Shown here: positions 12,201 through 27,200 of the stretch, in pieces
Layout: every line of letters starts with the position of its first letter
Numbering within the stretch: position 1 is the stretch's first letter
From: Siphonodentalium dalli
Lineage: Eukaryota; Mollusca; Scaphopoda; Gadilida; Siphonodentaliidae
DNA: 64,000 bases
NCBI GenBank assembly: GCA_032622095.1
Contig: CP136069.1
Span: forward strand, 157,283,043 to 157,347,042
Direction of reading: 5' to 3'
The notes under the pieces: generated by a model
What the model saw: only the letters and a program-made list of their open reading frames with translations
The model's database searches: none
What the model was told of the DNA's origin: nothing
Position numbers and translations under genes: made by a program

Positions 12201-15200
12201 TACGAAAACCCTGTGCAAATGTATTCTCTTATACATGTGTGTCTCCCATAGGGAGCTTCGCATATATAAGAGAATACTTTGGCCTAACAATATTTACCTT
12301 GACCCTGTAAGCCAGTGCAATCTCTTATATATGCTAGGCTCCCTATGGGAGACTCGCATATATAAGATAATGCACTGGCACAGGATCTTTAAAATGCTGC
12401 ACCAGTGCAGCTCCCATCATGAAAGGGTTAAAAAATTATTTATCCCACATGGTTGTTATTAATAACAAGACAAGTTTGCCTTAATGACTACCTTTTATTA
12501 ATCACTAAAGCAACAGGTAGTCGGAAACGTGTTTATGGACCTCCAGCTTTCTTGTCATTGGTGAAGGCCCTTTTTTGGTACCACCCAAGCGCCAACCACG
12601 GAGTCCTGGCAACGATCACCTATCTAGTCCTGAAAGACACTAAGCATAGCTGTTAGCATCAGGGATGCCTCCCCCAAAACGGAAGGAGGAAAACTGGGCG
12701 GGAGGGTGGGACGCTAAATAATTGTCGACTGATCCGTGCGAATGTTCTGACGAAAAGGCTGTATTATGTCCGTGTGATTACCCATGTGACCTGACGCCAG
12801 ACAAAATAGTTCCTCCCTCAATCTCGATGGGCTTTGTTCCAATGATTTAGCATATACTCGTCCCTTTAGGACAAACAAAGGCATTATCTCAGTTGACAAT
12901 TAATGAAGTGAGGAATAGAAGCTGGCAAATTGATTGTCTTGATTTCCATATCGCTCCGCATGTACTGCAGTACGTGATTAAATATATGCAGTACTGTCAT
13001 ATCTATTTATAGCCATCGTGGGTTTTTCCTTCCAATATATACATGTAGCACCCCGTGGGATAAATGATCTGCTTGCTAGCTTATGCTCTGGCATCTCTGT
13101 TTTCTCAGACAATTTATTTTCAAATCAGTGAGTTGAGGGAGGTTTTTATTTTTATTTTTTATTTTCAACTATCAGGATGGTCGGTGGCTTGAATATGCTT
13201 ACATGGGAGCAAAATTTATATAAAAGTAGTGTAAATAAATTATCTAAATAAAAATATAGATTAATATAATAGAAGAGTAAATAAATTATCTAAATAAAAC
13301 TAAAAATAAATATAATGGAGTTTTATGATGATTTCATTATAACCCAAAACAAATCCCACCAAAAAAAACCTGTGACAAGGAAGATGAAGGAGATTCCTCA
13401 CTCAATAAAGTTATAAAAAAAAGTATTCAATTCTCTTCACTGTTAAATAAATTTAGACCGAAGTTTATAAGAATATACAGCCATCACCCCCTTGACCAAT
13501 CCTCATTGTAAGGGTTTATCTTCATAATTGTTTAAGAACTTGGTTTCATTGTGGAATGCCATTTAAGTGACTTGACTAAACCAGAGTCACACGTCGATGA
13601 CGTTCTCACCTGTGTTGTTGAATAGTTTGTGTGTTGATTCCTTCTGGCACCAATGTACCCAACTTGCGGATCTACACCTCCTCCTTAAATAAATCTCCTA
13701 TGGAGTTCATCTGATACCAAGCTGAGTACAGAGAAACGTTGCTCCGCATGGTCATGTCCAGGACTACTAAAATATCCAGCTAATGGGTGATCTTGCTTGG
13801 AAATTTCCCGAATATGCATGTGTTCACTGCCAATGTATATGGACTTGTCGCAAACCCTACATGACAGACAGTATACTAGGTTAGCCATTTTACAATTGAT
13901 ATTTTTCGTCACCATGTCAGAGGAACTTCGTGAAGAATTTGATATAGCATCGAAAGAAATCCTACACTTACTGTCTTTGTACACAAAAGCTAATCAACGA
14001 TTCAGATGAGAACGTCATTGACATGTGACTCTGATTAATCATAATCCGACAGAAAAGTAAACCTGAAATTTCATGTGTATGGACTTATGAACTCTTTTTG
14101 TATCTACAAATTGTAACCTGTTCATATTATTGTCTGGCTAAAGAAGGCCATGATGCTGAACATTTCCAAAAAAGAATGTTTTTATTCTATCCAGAATTTT
14201 TTTTTCACAGGAGAGAAGCATCCAGAAGACCGAAGCTATAAATTCCTTTGTGGATTACTAAATGAGCTGTCGATGACCACAGCAATAACAATACAGAATT
14301 GTCTCAAGAAACTGCTTATTCCTGAGGTATGGGTAATTTAATTTAGCGAACAATCTTCCAAAAACATGTGTGAAGCTTTGAGATGTGTGAATTAAAATAA
14401 TGAGATAGGGGTGCTTTATTTTTTATTATCTATGACAACTTCAGAAGCAAATAGATTATATATGTTTCGACATGGAGAATGTTGTTGTGTTTGATGAGAT
14501 TTGTCATATTTAAATAGTCTATCTGTCTTTTGCAGAATAAGGTCCCCAGAGTGTGAATTTAGTGACACTATCCTGCATAGCGGGCTAGCATCACCAAATT
14601 CACCCTCTGGGGACCTCATTCTGCTTAGGCATCAACTGCTAGGATCAGACTGAAGTTCCCCAGCTGAAGTGTGGGATAGCATCACTAAATTCACCCTCTG
14701 GGGACCTCATTCTGCAAATGACAGACACTATTTCAAGATTTTTAAGAACCAGTATAATAGCATGGGGGAAAGTTGCATTGGATATAACAGGATATAGTAG
14801 TGACTCCAAGCCTGTTGTGTGTGTCAGACATTTCAATCTGATCCTAGGTCTCCCATATAGCAGTTGAGGCCTAAGCAGAATGAGGTCCTCAGAGTGTGAA
14901 TTTGGTGATCCTAGCCCGATGTGCAGGATAGCATCTCTAAATTCACCCTCTGGAGACCTCATTCTGCAAATGACAGACACTCTATTTCAAGGCTTGATCA
15001 GAACCAGTATTTAAAATAATTAAATAACACAAGTATGTGAACTCATTAACGTTATTGCACAAGTTTATTGTGACGCGATGGTAAAAACAAGTACCACAGG
15101 TTCGAGTTTTACCTTGTGACACGACAAACGCGTGCAATAACATTAACATGTTCACACAACTATGTCGTTCTATCTTTATTGCACACTCTGAAGATTGTAG

Positions 15201-18200
15201 CTTGTAATATACTGAAAGTTAGGTAGATAATATTTTATTTAATAGAACAAACGTGTGCTTTATGTTGACTATACCCATAATTTAGTGAGGAAATGTTCTT
15301 TTACAGTTGATGTCGCCAATGACCTGGTTGATGTAATCAGTTTATATTGTTCAAGGACAATACAAAACTTTTTATTGAACATTTTGAATTCTTATGTATT
15401 TTGATGTATTTCACAAAAATAAACGAAAGGGGTGTGCAATAAATAGTAGTGACTTATATGAATAGTTTTGTGATTCTTTTGCTAACTTTTTTTGCAGGAA
15501 GCTGATGATGCTGAAAAGTTCAAAGACAATCAACGTCTCTTCTTGGAGTTTGCCCAACATATAGTTAAGGATAGTAGGTAAGACAGTAACCATGGTTTCA
15601 TGCCTGTCTAATGGATTTGGCTTGCTATTGATTCCCGCTGTGCGGGATAGCATCACTAAATTCACCCTCTGGGGACCTCATTCCGCAAATTCAGGTTTGA
15701 TGAAGTTGTGCTCGATTACGTGACTCCTGTATGTGTCATGACGTTTTTTATGCTCATTGTAAATCGCAAAATGTTGTTTTCAAATTTGCCCATCAGCGTG
15801 TGATTCTGGTCAATCAAAAACTAAATTTAACAGTTATCAACCAATCAGAATACATATTTTAGCGACAAATATTCAACTTGAATTACAATGCAACAATCTC
15901 GATACTAACTCCCATGACTTTTGCAGCCCAGTGAAGGAATCGGTGGCGAGCCTCCTGCTGAACACAGTCTCACATCTATGTGGCCACATGTTCGTTACGG
16001 TGTCCGAGATCCAGTTTGGATTTTCTGATCTTATGCTGATCATGAGAACATTGGCAAGTGCTGGGAACGGATCTGGCCATGAACACCTCCTGGACTCCAT
16101 TACATTCTGGTTAGGAATATGGTAAGATAATTTACATTTTTTCACTCACCTTAATTGCATATAGCAGCTTGGTTTGACTTCAAAATCCAAAATTGGACAC
16201 TTCAAATGAGGTCATAGAATCCACCACTAATTTTAAGTGCCTCAAGTTAACAGTCAACAATTTCACGAATATCTCAAACGAGTTCGCATACAAGGACCGC
16301 CCAGATATTTTCACCAGAGTTACGGCTCTTTGATTGTCATTTTTCGGCATTTAGCACAAACAAAAAGTTGTCCAGGGGTTATATAAAATAATTATCAACA
16401 GATTTCAAATATTAAAATTATGTGAGTTCACAAAATGAGTATCTGAAACGAGTTTGCAACCAGGCTTGGCCGTACATTTTCACCAGAGATATGGCCTTTC
16501 TATAGATGAATAAAATAGTAAGTACATTTTTTATTTATATAAATATTCTAGTCTTTGTGTCATATTTGTGTTTTGGAATATATTTAAAAAAACCAAACTT
16601 ATTAGTAATTTTAAGTAGATTTTATGAAAGAGAATTTGTTGTGTATATCTAGGAAGATGGAAAAATAAACTTATATCTTTAAATAATCAGACACTCAACA
16701 CTATAGACTAATTTATATTGATGAGAATACTGTCCCATACATGTTGATAATTATTAACCATAATTGATTTTTGAAACATTTTTTCCAGCAAAAATGGGCT
16801 CTTGGAAGGAGAAAGTAATAAAGATATTGAAAGGAATTCAGTCAAGGTAAAGTCATGCTAAGTAGATGTCCTGTTTCCACGGGTCATGACCGGAGCTGGT
16901 GCAACATTAAAAACCCTGTGCCAGTGCATTCTCTTCTATATGCGAGTCTCTCATAGGGAGCCTCGCATATATAAGAGAATGCACTGACTTACAAGGTCGA
17001 GGTAAATATTGTTAGGCCAATGTATTCTCTTACATATGCAAGGCTCCCTATTGGAGACTCGCATATACAAGAGAATACATTGGCACAGGGTTTTGCAAAA
17101 TTTCAGGAATCTCCAGTCATGGAAATGTTAAGTGAATTTTTATGAAGTAGAATTATGCAGTGATTATACATGACCTTAACTGCCCATTGAATATACTACT
17201 GTTGTATTTATATTAGGCAAACATTTCAATTGAAGTCATGTTTTGACAAATGCGGAATGTAGATGACATTAATGAATACAATATAACTGCAGACTGTCAA
17301 ACTCATTGTATTACAATTATATTATTGATGTTGAATGATACATAAACATAGGACCAAACATATGTTTTAACTGAACCAGTGCTTGCTGCATTTTGATGTT
17401 GGTGAAAGACTGCCTTCAACTCTTGCAGCATTCTTGTGCCATCTGATCTCGTGCAGTTGTCACTAACCCTGTTAAATTTTATTGCGATTCAATATATCAA
17501 TTAACTAGGAATTCTCTTTGTCTCTAATATGACCTTTTCTTCCAATGATCTATTTTTAGATGATCTATGATGACATCTGTCCGATGTTGGCATATCTCGG
17601 TGATGTCCTGGCTGCACTCAAGAAGAACAGTGAAAAGTATGTTTCTCATTATGAGTCACTTTATGGTGGTTTTTATTATTTTATTACACCCCCCCCCCCA
17701 GTTTTCAAAGAAAATAGGTAGTATACTGGGTTGACTTTGTACGTATGTCCTTGTGTCTGCCCGGGCATATATCTCAAACTTTGGTTATCGGATCTCAAAA
17801 ATGACATTGTTCATGTTTTCAATTATAGAATTATCATGCTTTTTCATTCCTCACCGTAGATATCTCAGCCACGGTTCATCAGATCTCAATGAAATGTTGT
17901 GGAAATAATTTTGTTTTGTCCATTCGCCTCAGTATCACAGCCATGAGTTATAGGATCTTAACCATTCAATGACTGGAGCTTCCTGAAATTTTGCAAAAAA
18001 CCCTGTGCCAGTGCATTCTCTTATACATGCCAGTCTCCCATAGGGAGCCTCGCATATATAAGAGAATGCATGGCCTAACAATATTTACATTGATCTTGTA
18101 AGACAATGCATACTCTTATATATGCAAGGCTACCTATGGCACAGGATTTTAATGCTGCACCAGAGCATCTCTCGTCATGAAAGGGTTAATGAAATATGAT

Positions 18201-21200
18201 ATGAATATTGACCTTCCACAAGCCTTTCAGTGAAATGTTGGTTATGTTTGCATTTTCCCTTATATATCCCTTGTTTAACCCTTTCATGGCTGGATCTTCA
18301 TGAGATTTTGTGAAAACGCTGTGCCAATGCATTCTCTTATATATGCAAGTCACCCATAGGGCACCTTGCATATATAAGAGAATGCATTGGCCTAACAATA
18401 TTTACCTTGATCTTGTAATATGTGCGAGGCTCCCTGTGGAGTATGCGCTGGCACAGGGTCTTTAATGCTGCACCAGTGCAGCTCCTGTCATGAATGGGTT
18501 AATTATTGTAAATTTGGGTTCCATCCTGCCCATGTTTCAATTTGGCACCTTGGAGGTATGCCAGCACCCGAAGTTCAACTTCTTGTTTCAGATGTTCCTC
18601 TTTTATCTAGCATATAATATATCCTTGAGTGTGCATTACAAATTAAGTATTTGAATATTATGTGTAGCTTTAAATTGTAACAATATTAATTGTCTTGTGT
18701 CGTCTCATAGCAGTTTAATTAGCCAGCAAAATAATAGTAGGGGTTATTCAAGGCCTGATTGAACCATAGCAACTCAATTTATGTAGTATATATATGTTAA
18801 ATGGATATGGCTCATTTGAACCTCAAAACTTTTGTTTACGTAATTTGGTAGTAGGGAAAATATCTGTTGATATATATAAGGATTAACTGTCATGTGGACT
18901 GTTTTTATGGAGATGTAACCGTGAGGTAACTGGTCATAACTTGTGACCACTTACCTCACGGTTACATCTCCATAAAACAGTCCACATGACAGTTAATCCT
19001 TATATTTATATACATATAGCGAAAAAGCCACTTTTGTAAATGTATTTAAATCGAAAAGTGTATCGTGACAAAACCAGCCCAGAATATCCAATAGCACCCT
19101 TGGCAAAAGTTAACAGGAACAACGAGGCTCTTTGTATTGAAACCGATGATTTATTAAGTCAATCCTGCGCAAGTCCAAATGCGCCCAAAACATTACGCGC
19201 TCTTCTTTCCGATATTGATGACGCGTCGATGTAATTATGGGGTTGCAGTTATGAGCTGTTGCGTGTTCACCGAGAATAAACTGCAACTAGTCACGTGGGC
19301 GCCGACCAATCGGAATGCTGGATTTAGTGATAATCACACTTAGTATGTAAATATATATACATAATACTGATACACAGGCTATATATATTCCCAAAAAACT
19401 TCACCCAATCATAAAAAATTTACAACTTTTTTCTGTTTTTTCGCACATTCTTTATTGTTACCATATTATGACAGACCAACAAGGAGTACTCTGTATTTTT
19501 TTATGCTGAATAAAAATTTTGACGTAATTCTAAATTCTATGATATGAATATGTCTTTCTGTGGCACATAAAGTCTGTATATGAATATTTAATGAATGTAT
19601 TTGTCGACCTATTTTGATCCCTGGATCCAGATCAGGATATAAGAAATTCAAGCATAATTTCAGACACTGGTCGATTCATGGGCAAAACTGTATTATTATT
19701 ATTTATAAATATATTTACAGGAGTGGTAGAACTTCACCTCTGTTGGACGTGGAAATAACTGCGCCGCAGGTAGGTATCAAACTCTTTCTAGTTTTGTAAG
19801 AAATAACTGTGTTTCAATGTACTTATGAAGTTATTACTGGAAGGCGTCATTGTGAATTTGTCACCTAAAAAACTTTGTATAATGAATAAAGCGAGGAAAT
19901 AATATTTTTTTATTATAGAAAAGTAGATCTTTACGGTGAACAGAAATATGTCAGTAACATCTCAAATGATGGCTCTCAACATACTTTGAGAAATTTCCCT
20001 TTAACAGATCAGTCATTGATGTTTCCTGTGGAGTATAATGTGTGCCTGATCACACCTGAAATAATACTATTCATTATATATGTATGACAAAGCAAACACA
20101 GTACAAGTGGTATCGCTAGAGGATTACAACTTGATTTGAACAGCTGATGATTCTGCAGTCACACTTTGTCAAACTGGAAACTGTGACACTGCTTGGAAAC
20201 TAGACCATTGATGCCCACAAATCACCCAAAATAATTATACAGCACCTTTTCTTTGTTGTTGATATTATTGACCTATAATTTGGTGAGGTCAGATCACGAT
20301 CATCGTGCGTCTACAGATACAGATGACGATAGCACGATAACTTGAACAAATATCTAACTTAACTAATTTTGTTGATATTTGTTATATGAGACTTGCTCAA
20401 CAATGTCTTATTGCAGACCTGGCTTTGGGCAGAGTTATGGCTCTTAATTTGTTCATTTCCATGAATTTGATCACAATAACGCGATAACTTTAACAAATGT
20501 CAACTGATTTTGTTGATATTCAGTTGAGACTCACTCAACAATTGGTTTTTTTATTTATGTAGGATGGGGATGTTGAGTGGCCAGAAGACATTGCTAATGA
20601 AGAGGAGGACTCTGCGGCAGAGGAGTCTGTGAGTACCGTAACTAATCATTAACCCTTTCTGTAATGAATGGATTCTCCCATTCACTTAATAAAGTGTACA
20701 TTGGAATGGTCTATTATTCATCTGGAGGGGTTTACAGGAAGAATAAGCAGACAGCAAACAAATGAATAGATAGTACACAATGAGTCCTATTTATTGGAGG
20801 AAAATTTTCAGATAAACTTATTATCTGAATATTTCCTATGGAAACTACTCATTAATGAGTATTTAGTAATGAAAGGGTTAATATTAGCTGATCAGTGGTC
20901 GCTTGATTCCCATTGTTTAACCTGGGCTCTTTTTAATTTATCAGCCAAAGATTAAAAAAAAATTAATCCAATGGAGTTTCTTTTTCTGTCGTCTGCTTAT
21001 ATGATCTGCCTTATTTGTCTCACGAGTGACCCATGTAAGTGAGATAGCTAAGTGAGACATGCGTTTCTCAAACCTGTATTTCAATGGATATCATATTCCA
21101 ATCAGGAAAATGTGTACTTGAGCCAATCAGGAAAGGGTGCACTTGAGCCAATCAGGAAAAGGTGTACTTGAGCCAATCAGGAAAAGGTGTACTTGAGCCA

Positions 21201-24200
21201 ATCAGGAAAAGGTGTACTTGAGCCAATCAGGAAAGGGTGCACTTGAGCCTTAGATGGTCAAGGGAGGAGCCTGAGACAAATATAGTTTGACATGATGACA
21301 AAAAAATACCACCTAATGCCTGTTATCCCATACAGGATTAGGAGTTAGGTGGTTGGGGCGGGCGTCCATAACATGAACAGTAGCGCTCGGATCTCATTGA
21401 AATTTGGAAGGATGTTCACTACTATGAGGACTTTCAATGGAGTGTTCAATTGTTTTGTTTGTGTTTTCCATTCCAGAGTTATTCATCTTTGTTTATCTGG
21501 AAATGTTGCCTTTTGTCTGTCCGACTTCTGTTTAGATCATAACTTGTAGTGCATCAGATCTCAATGATATTTGGTATGGATGTTCACTACTATGAGGACA
21601 TTCAATGGAGTGTTTAATCGTTTTGTTCTGATTTTCCATTCTAGAATTATTCATCTTTGTTTATCTTGAAATATTGGATTTTTTTTACTTTTCGAGCAGA
21701 TATCTCAACCATAGTTTGTCGGATCTTCATGATATTTGGTATGGATATTCACTACTATGAGGACATTCAATGGAGTGTTCAATCATTTTTCATTCTAGAG
21801 TTATTCATCTTTGTTTCTCTGAAAATGCTGATTTTTGGGTCCATCTGCCTGAGTATCTCAGTCATAGGTTAAAGGTATGCCCACACTTGGTGGTATGCCT
21901 TCATGAGGGTATGCACTGGACGACAGTCCATCTCTTTTTGATCTGTATGATTACTGATCAGTCTAAAGAAAATGTTGCTTGTACATGTATTACCCATGGT
22001 TATAATGAGCTGTGGTGCAATTCTGAAAACTCACCTGTGATTTTTAACTGAATGTTTGTCCCTCAAATTTATTTTTCTGGATTACTCACTAGACTATACA
22101 GGTAAAGTTCAAATTTGGGTTCGATCTGCCCATTTTTACCGGAGTTATGGTCCTTGTCAACTTACAATTTGCCAATTATTTTGGTTTCCGGATGATAATT
22201 TTAGTTAAGTCATCCAATTGTTTTCTAATTGGGTATATGGATTACTAACATGAAAATACAGGTCAACTTCGAATTTGGGTTTGCTCCAGCTATTTTACCA
22301 CAGTTATAACCCTTGTCAACTTAGAAGTTTGAGTCAATGGTTGTACCCAAAATTAAATTTTTCACTTCTAAAAAAAGTAATGGTTAAAATATAGCCACCC
22401 ATTTTCGGGGGACAATGGCCTGCGGCCTTTTATTAATGCTCTTTCAGAATATGGTGGGTGGGGGGAGGTGTGGAGACAAAGCAACCTTTTTGAAATATTA
22501 TAATAATATTCTACAATTACCCTAGGATGAAGAGTCTCTGAACAATAAGCTGTGTACATTCACTGTGACTCAAAAAGAATTCATGAACCAACACTGGTGA
22601 GTATAAAGTTTAATCATTACAAAATAATTGTGGTGTGTATTTATACAAACATGCACGGAAGTGCGATCAAACAGACCTGTTCCCAGTTCAGATTTTCAAC
22701 TAATTACTAATAGCTAATAACTATGTTCAAACTTCATAAAAAACATGAAGAATGATGACTTCGATCTCAAAAAAATTGTTTGAACCAAATAAATTGGAAG
22801 GAATTGATCAACAAACATTTTACTGTCATCTGTTCGGGAAATATTTGCTACGGGCAGCTGAAATTATGACCCAGAGCTAGCTGATGCAGAGGTAGATGCT
22901 GATCCTATATGTGCTCCAAAAATATAAATATTATATAAAATAACCTGTGTGCACTCTTCTTATATTCCCTTTTGAAAAAAAAGGTTGTATTATGTAATCA
23001 GTCTGTCTGTCTCTCCGTCTGTCTGTCCGTGGCAACGAAAGGTTTAAATGTGGTTTTGGGGATTTTTGGGTTTAAGAGCTTAACCCCTTAAACCTTTTTG
23101 TAAATGCCATATTAACTGTTGTTTGGGGTCTATAAATCATTCTAACACAACTTTCTAAAAACCACAAAAGTTTGGACAAAATTTATTTCCACCCTATCCT
23201 TGCATTCAAAGACAAGGATTGAGGGCTTAAGATCATTAACCCTGGACATTCATAATAATATATCTGCAAATAATGTTTATTTTTCTCCAGTGCTGAAGTG
23301 TTTACAAAACACATAGACATATACACACAATAATACTACTAATAACAGAGTTTACAGAGATAATATATGTTGTATATGTGGTATGCCAATATAAATATTC
23401 AAAGTAGCCCTTAAATCTCTTTCGTTGGTGCACTTTTTGATGCCTTGTTTAAGCTCGTTAATATGGACGGACCTGAGCTCGTAAACCACTAACCACGCCC
23501 TTTTGTTTGTCTAGCTGCTCATCCGTCCATCTGTCCATCAATCCACATGTCTGTCAGTCCATCTGTCTGTCCATCCATCTGTTACATTGATGGTTTCCAA
23601 ACGATAACTCTAGTTTGGATTTAGATATGTGTATTTCCCAACTAAAAATGCAGGGCTCGTTCGAATATGGGTTCCGTTCAATTATTTTTACATGAGTTAC
23701 GGCCCTTTTTCAACTTATAATTTGACCGATTTCATAACATTTTGGTTTCCGACCGGTAGCTCCTGTTTGGATTATGATATGAACCAAAGCTGGTATGTGT
23801 ATCCCAGCTAAAACTACAGGCCAAGTTCAAATATGGATTCTGTCCAATTATTTTTACATGAGTTACGTCCATTTTTCGACTTAGAATTTGACCGCACTTT
23901 GGCGTTGAAATTAGGGGTACATCAGATATTCTTGTTTTCCCAGCCTGCTAATTAATATGAGTTTTATTTAGGTACCATTGTCATACATGTAATATGGTGG
24001 ATGGTGTAGGAGTGTGTACTGTGTGTGCTAAAGTCTGTCATCGAGAACATGATCTTACATATGCTAAATATGGATCATTCTTCTGTGACTGTGGTGCCAA
24101 GGAAGACGGCAGCTGTACGGTAAGATATTGCTTTTAGTACCGAACCAAGTGCTGGTTTTGTTTGTGCCCCCCCCAACTCTGCCCACGCAAACCAATTTTT

Positions 24201-27200
24201 TTAATATATACCCAGCATTTTCCGACATCCAAAATAAATTAATCGATGATGGAAATTGTAATCGATATCGGCTTTTTCAACGGTTCATCGATTATACGAT
24301 TAATCGTGACACCCCCCCCTAGCCAGCAGCCATCTTAGATTTCAAATTTGAACCAGCTTGCATTTATTAAAGAATTGTTTTGAAAATTTACAGGCATGTT
24401 TTGGATCACCTCTAAATAGGAGCTATCAAATTTGAACGATTTTCGATGAAAAACATGGCGGCTGGCAGTCATCTTGGATTTTACTCTTTACATGACTAAA
24501 TCCTTTGCCACACCCTACAGTCCACATCCCTCATCCGATCGTCACCAAATTTCATATGGATCTTCGGGGTGACCTCTAGATGGGAGCCATTGATTTTTTT
24601 AATTTCTCGCAAAACATTGCTGCCAGCAGCCATCCTCAATTCTTGGATTTCAAGTTTGAATCCATCGACTCACCCAGCAACCTGCATTTATTGGAGTATT
24701 TTGAAAATTTACAGGCATGTTTTGGATCATCTCTAGATAGGAGCGGTCAAATTTGAAAAAATTTCGATGAAAAACATGGTCACCGGCAGCCATCTTGTTT
24801 CCGAATTCTGTTAAAAAACATGGCTGCTCTCTTGGATTTTACTCTTTGTATCACCTAATCCTTTAGTACAATCCACAGGTCACATCTCTAATCCGATCGT
24901 TACCAAACTTCATATGGATCTTCTTTTTACTTTATATATATATATATTCATGTTGACATCTAGTATTACTTAGACATTTAAACTTTCCGCATTCCTAATC
25001 GCTCTATTGTCTGTAACACATGAAATTATCTCACATTCAATATTCGATATGACATATCTCTTATTTTTGTTATATAAGAGACTAATGTACTGGTCGATTT
25101 TGATTTTGTAAAGCCCACTTGCCCTGGAGAACGATCACTTCACCTTATTTTTGTGACAGTGAGAAGTCACTTCGCCCTGAAAATCAGCTATGGGCTGGGC
25201 CCTGACATTTCGCACCAACAGTTGAAATTGTTCTCGTAGTTTGATTTTCCAACAATTTATTAGTGGGGAATTTATTGTCTTTAGACCAACATTTGCATAT
25301 TTTCCAAGGTTTTATCAAACTTTTGGACTGATATGGCCATCAGTTGGAAATTTTCCAACCATAGGGGGGTGCCAGGTTGGAAATTTCCAACAAATGGAAA
25401 GCTTGAGGCCAGTCTAGATGCTAGAATTTTGCAAATTTTATGTTCAGATTAAATTTTTTAGCCACATCCCTGTTCCAGCAGCAAACGCCGAAATGACGTC
25501 TAATGTGGTTTTCATTAATATAACCAAAAAAAATTATTTGAAATGTTGAATATCTTTATTTTACTGTTAGGTGACACCAATTTAATTAGTTGCTTTACTG
25601 ACAACTGCTTTTACCGAAAATGCAAAACAAATACAAATTTTTTTTTTTGCCCACAGTGTTAGTTTAAACAATGTTTTATTTGAACTAAACAAAACAAAAT
25701 TACAAACAATACATAGACATAACATATAATTATAATATGTTCAAAAGAGGATTGGGCAACAAGCTTATGGGCTTTAATTTTGTTAAGTCCTGTCCTCATG
25801 GTGTTCAATTTGTGTAAGAATTTTCACCAAACCTTTCTATCAGTCATAATACCACAGGAAGATGAATATATAAGATATGTGTTCACCAGTGATTAAGTAA
25901 TTGCCAATCGGGATGTCAAGACCTCCATGGGTTTATAAAAAAATAAGCTACCCTCCACCATCATGAGATGTTTTCCCCTGATGCTTGTAAACCAACTAAC
26001 AAAATTGCTGTGCCCTTAAGTTAATATTAAATAATTTAATTGTTTAGAATCATATAGAAGTTGCTCATAATTTGTGAAGCAGCAAATGTTATTTTGATCA
26101 TTGTGGCCCATCGCTGATTCCGCACTTTTGTGTAACTAGGAAGTGACGTGGAATATTCTCCCAAAAAAAAAATGACACGGCATCTGCAACGTTACATGTT
26201 CCTGCATTACCTATACACAACCCAAGCTTGGTGCTTTGTGCCAAGTGGGGTCATATCAGATAGGAGTAATGTAATAGTTTTCCGAAACATTAAAATATAG
26301 CTATTTTAGATTGATGCAGCAAACCTGGAACTATATTTTTGTATTTCATTGTCAGTATTTATATTGACTTAGCATAAGTATACCCCAACTGTCGAAGAGA
26401 ATGGGTGGTATACTGGATTGACCTTGTCAGTCCATCCGTCTGTCCGTCCATCCAGCTGTCTGTCTAGCTGTTTGTTCGTGCTTACATCTGACATTTATGT
26501 GGCCAATTTTAAGAAAAATGGACAGTTGGGTGGCCAATTTCCGTTACGCTAACCACATAGCAGTGTTGAGATCAACCCTAAAAAAAAATCTATTTGGCCC
26601 TATCAGCATATTTAATTTTGCGGTCACTCAATAGTTGGAAACAAAAGGTCTATAGATTTAGATATCCATGATCTATTCAACAGGTGTTTGGACAGTTATG
26701 TGGCGAGCCACCCAGTCACGGACCTGTCAGTTTCTCCTATTCAACTGGGCCATTCCACGCAAAGTGGTCCACAAAACAAAAAAATTCAAATTGGACTCAG
26801 GGTCACAATTTATACTTTTTCTCCATAATGTTGATCTAATTTATCAGTAAAAAATATTTGTATGTGGAATGTACATGTGTATGCCTTGCGCATCCGTGTT
26901 CAAATTTATGGCTACTATAGCCAAACAATTGATCCTATACATTTTGAATTGCTGATGCTGTCTAGGAAAAAATGTTACGATTAACAAACTGATTCACATG
27001 TCATTTTACAAACAATGACCACCTTATTCTGTAGGCATGCCTGTTACTTGGATATATGATGCATATCAAGAAAAATAATTGCTATGAAATTCACCTTTGG
27101 CTTGTAACACACATGACAGAATTAACAGTATTTTTTACTTAGATCTGGAAATACTGCACAATGTTTCACATTATTACATATTCAAAGGTAGAAACGTTCC

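Noticed and set aside
21098..21247. CRISPR-like array
   Set aside because: Units are contiguous without unique spacers and the genome is eukaryotic; it is a minisatellite.
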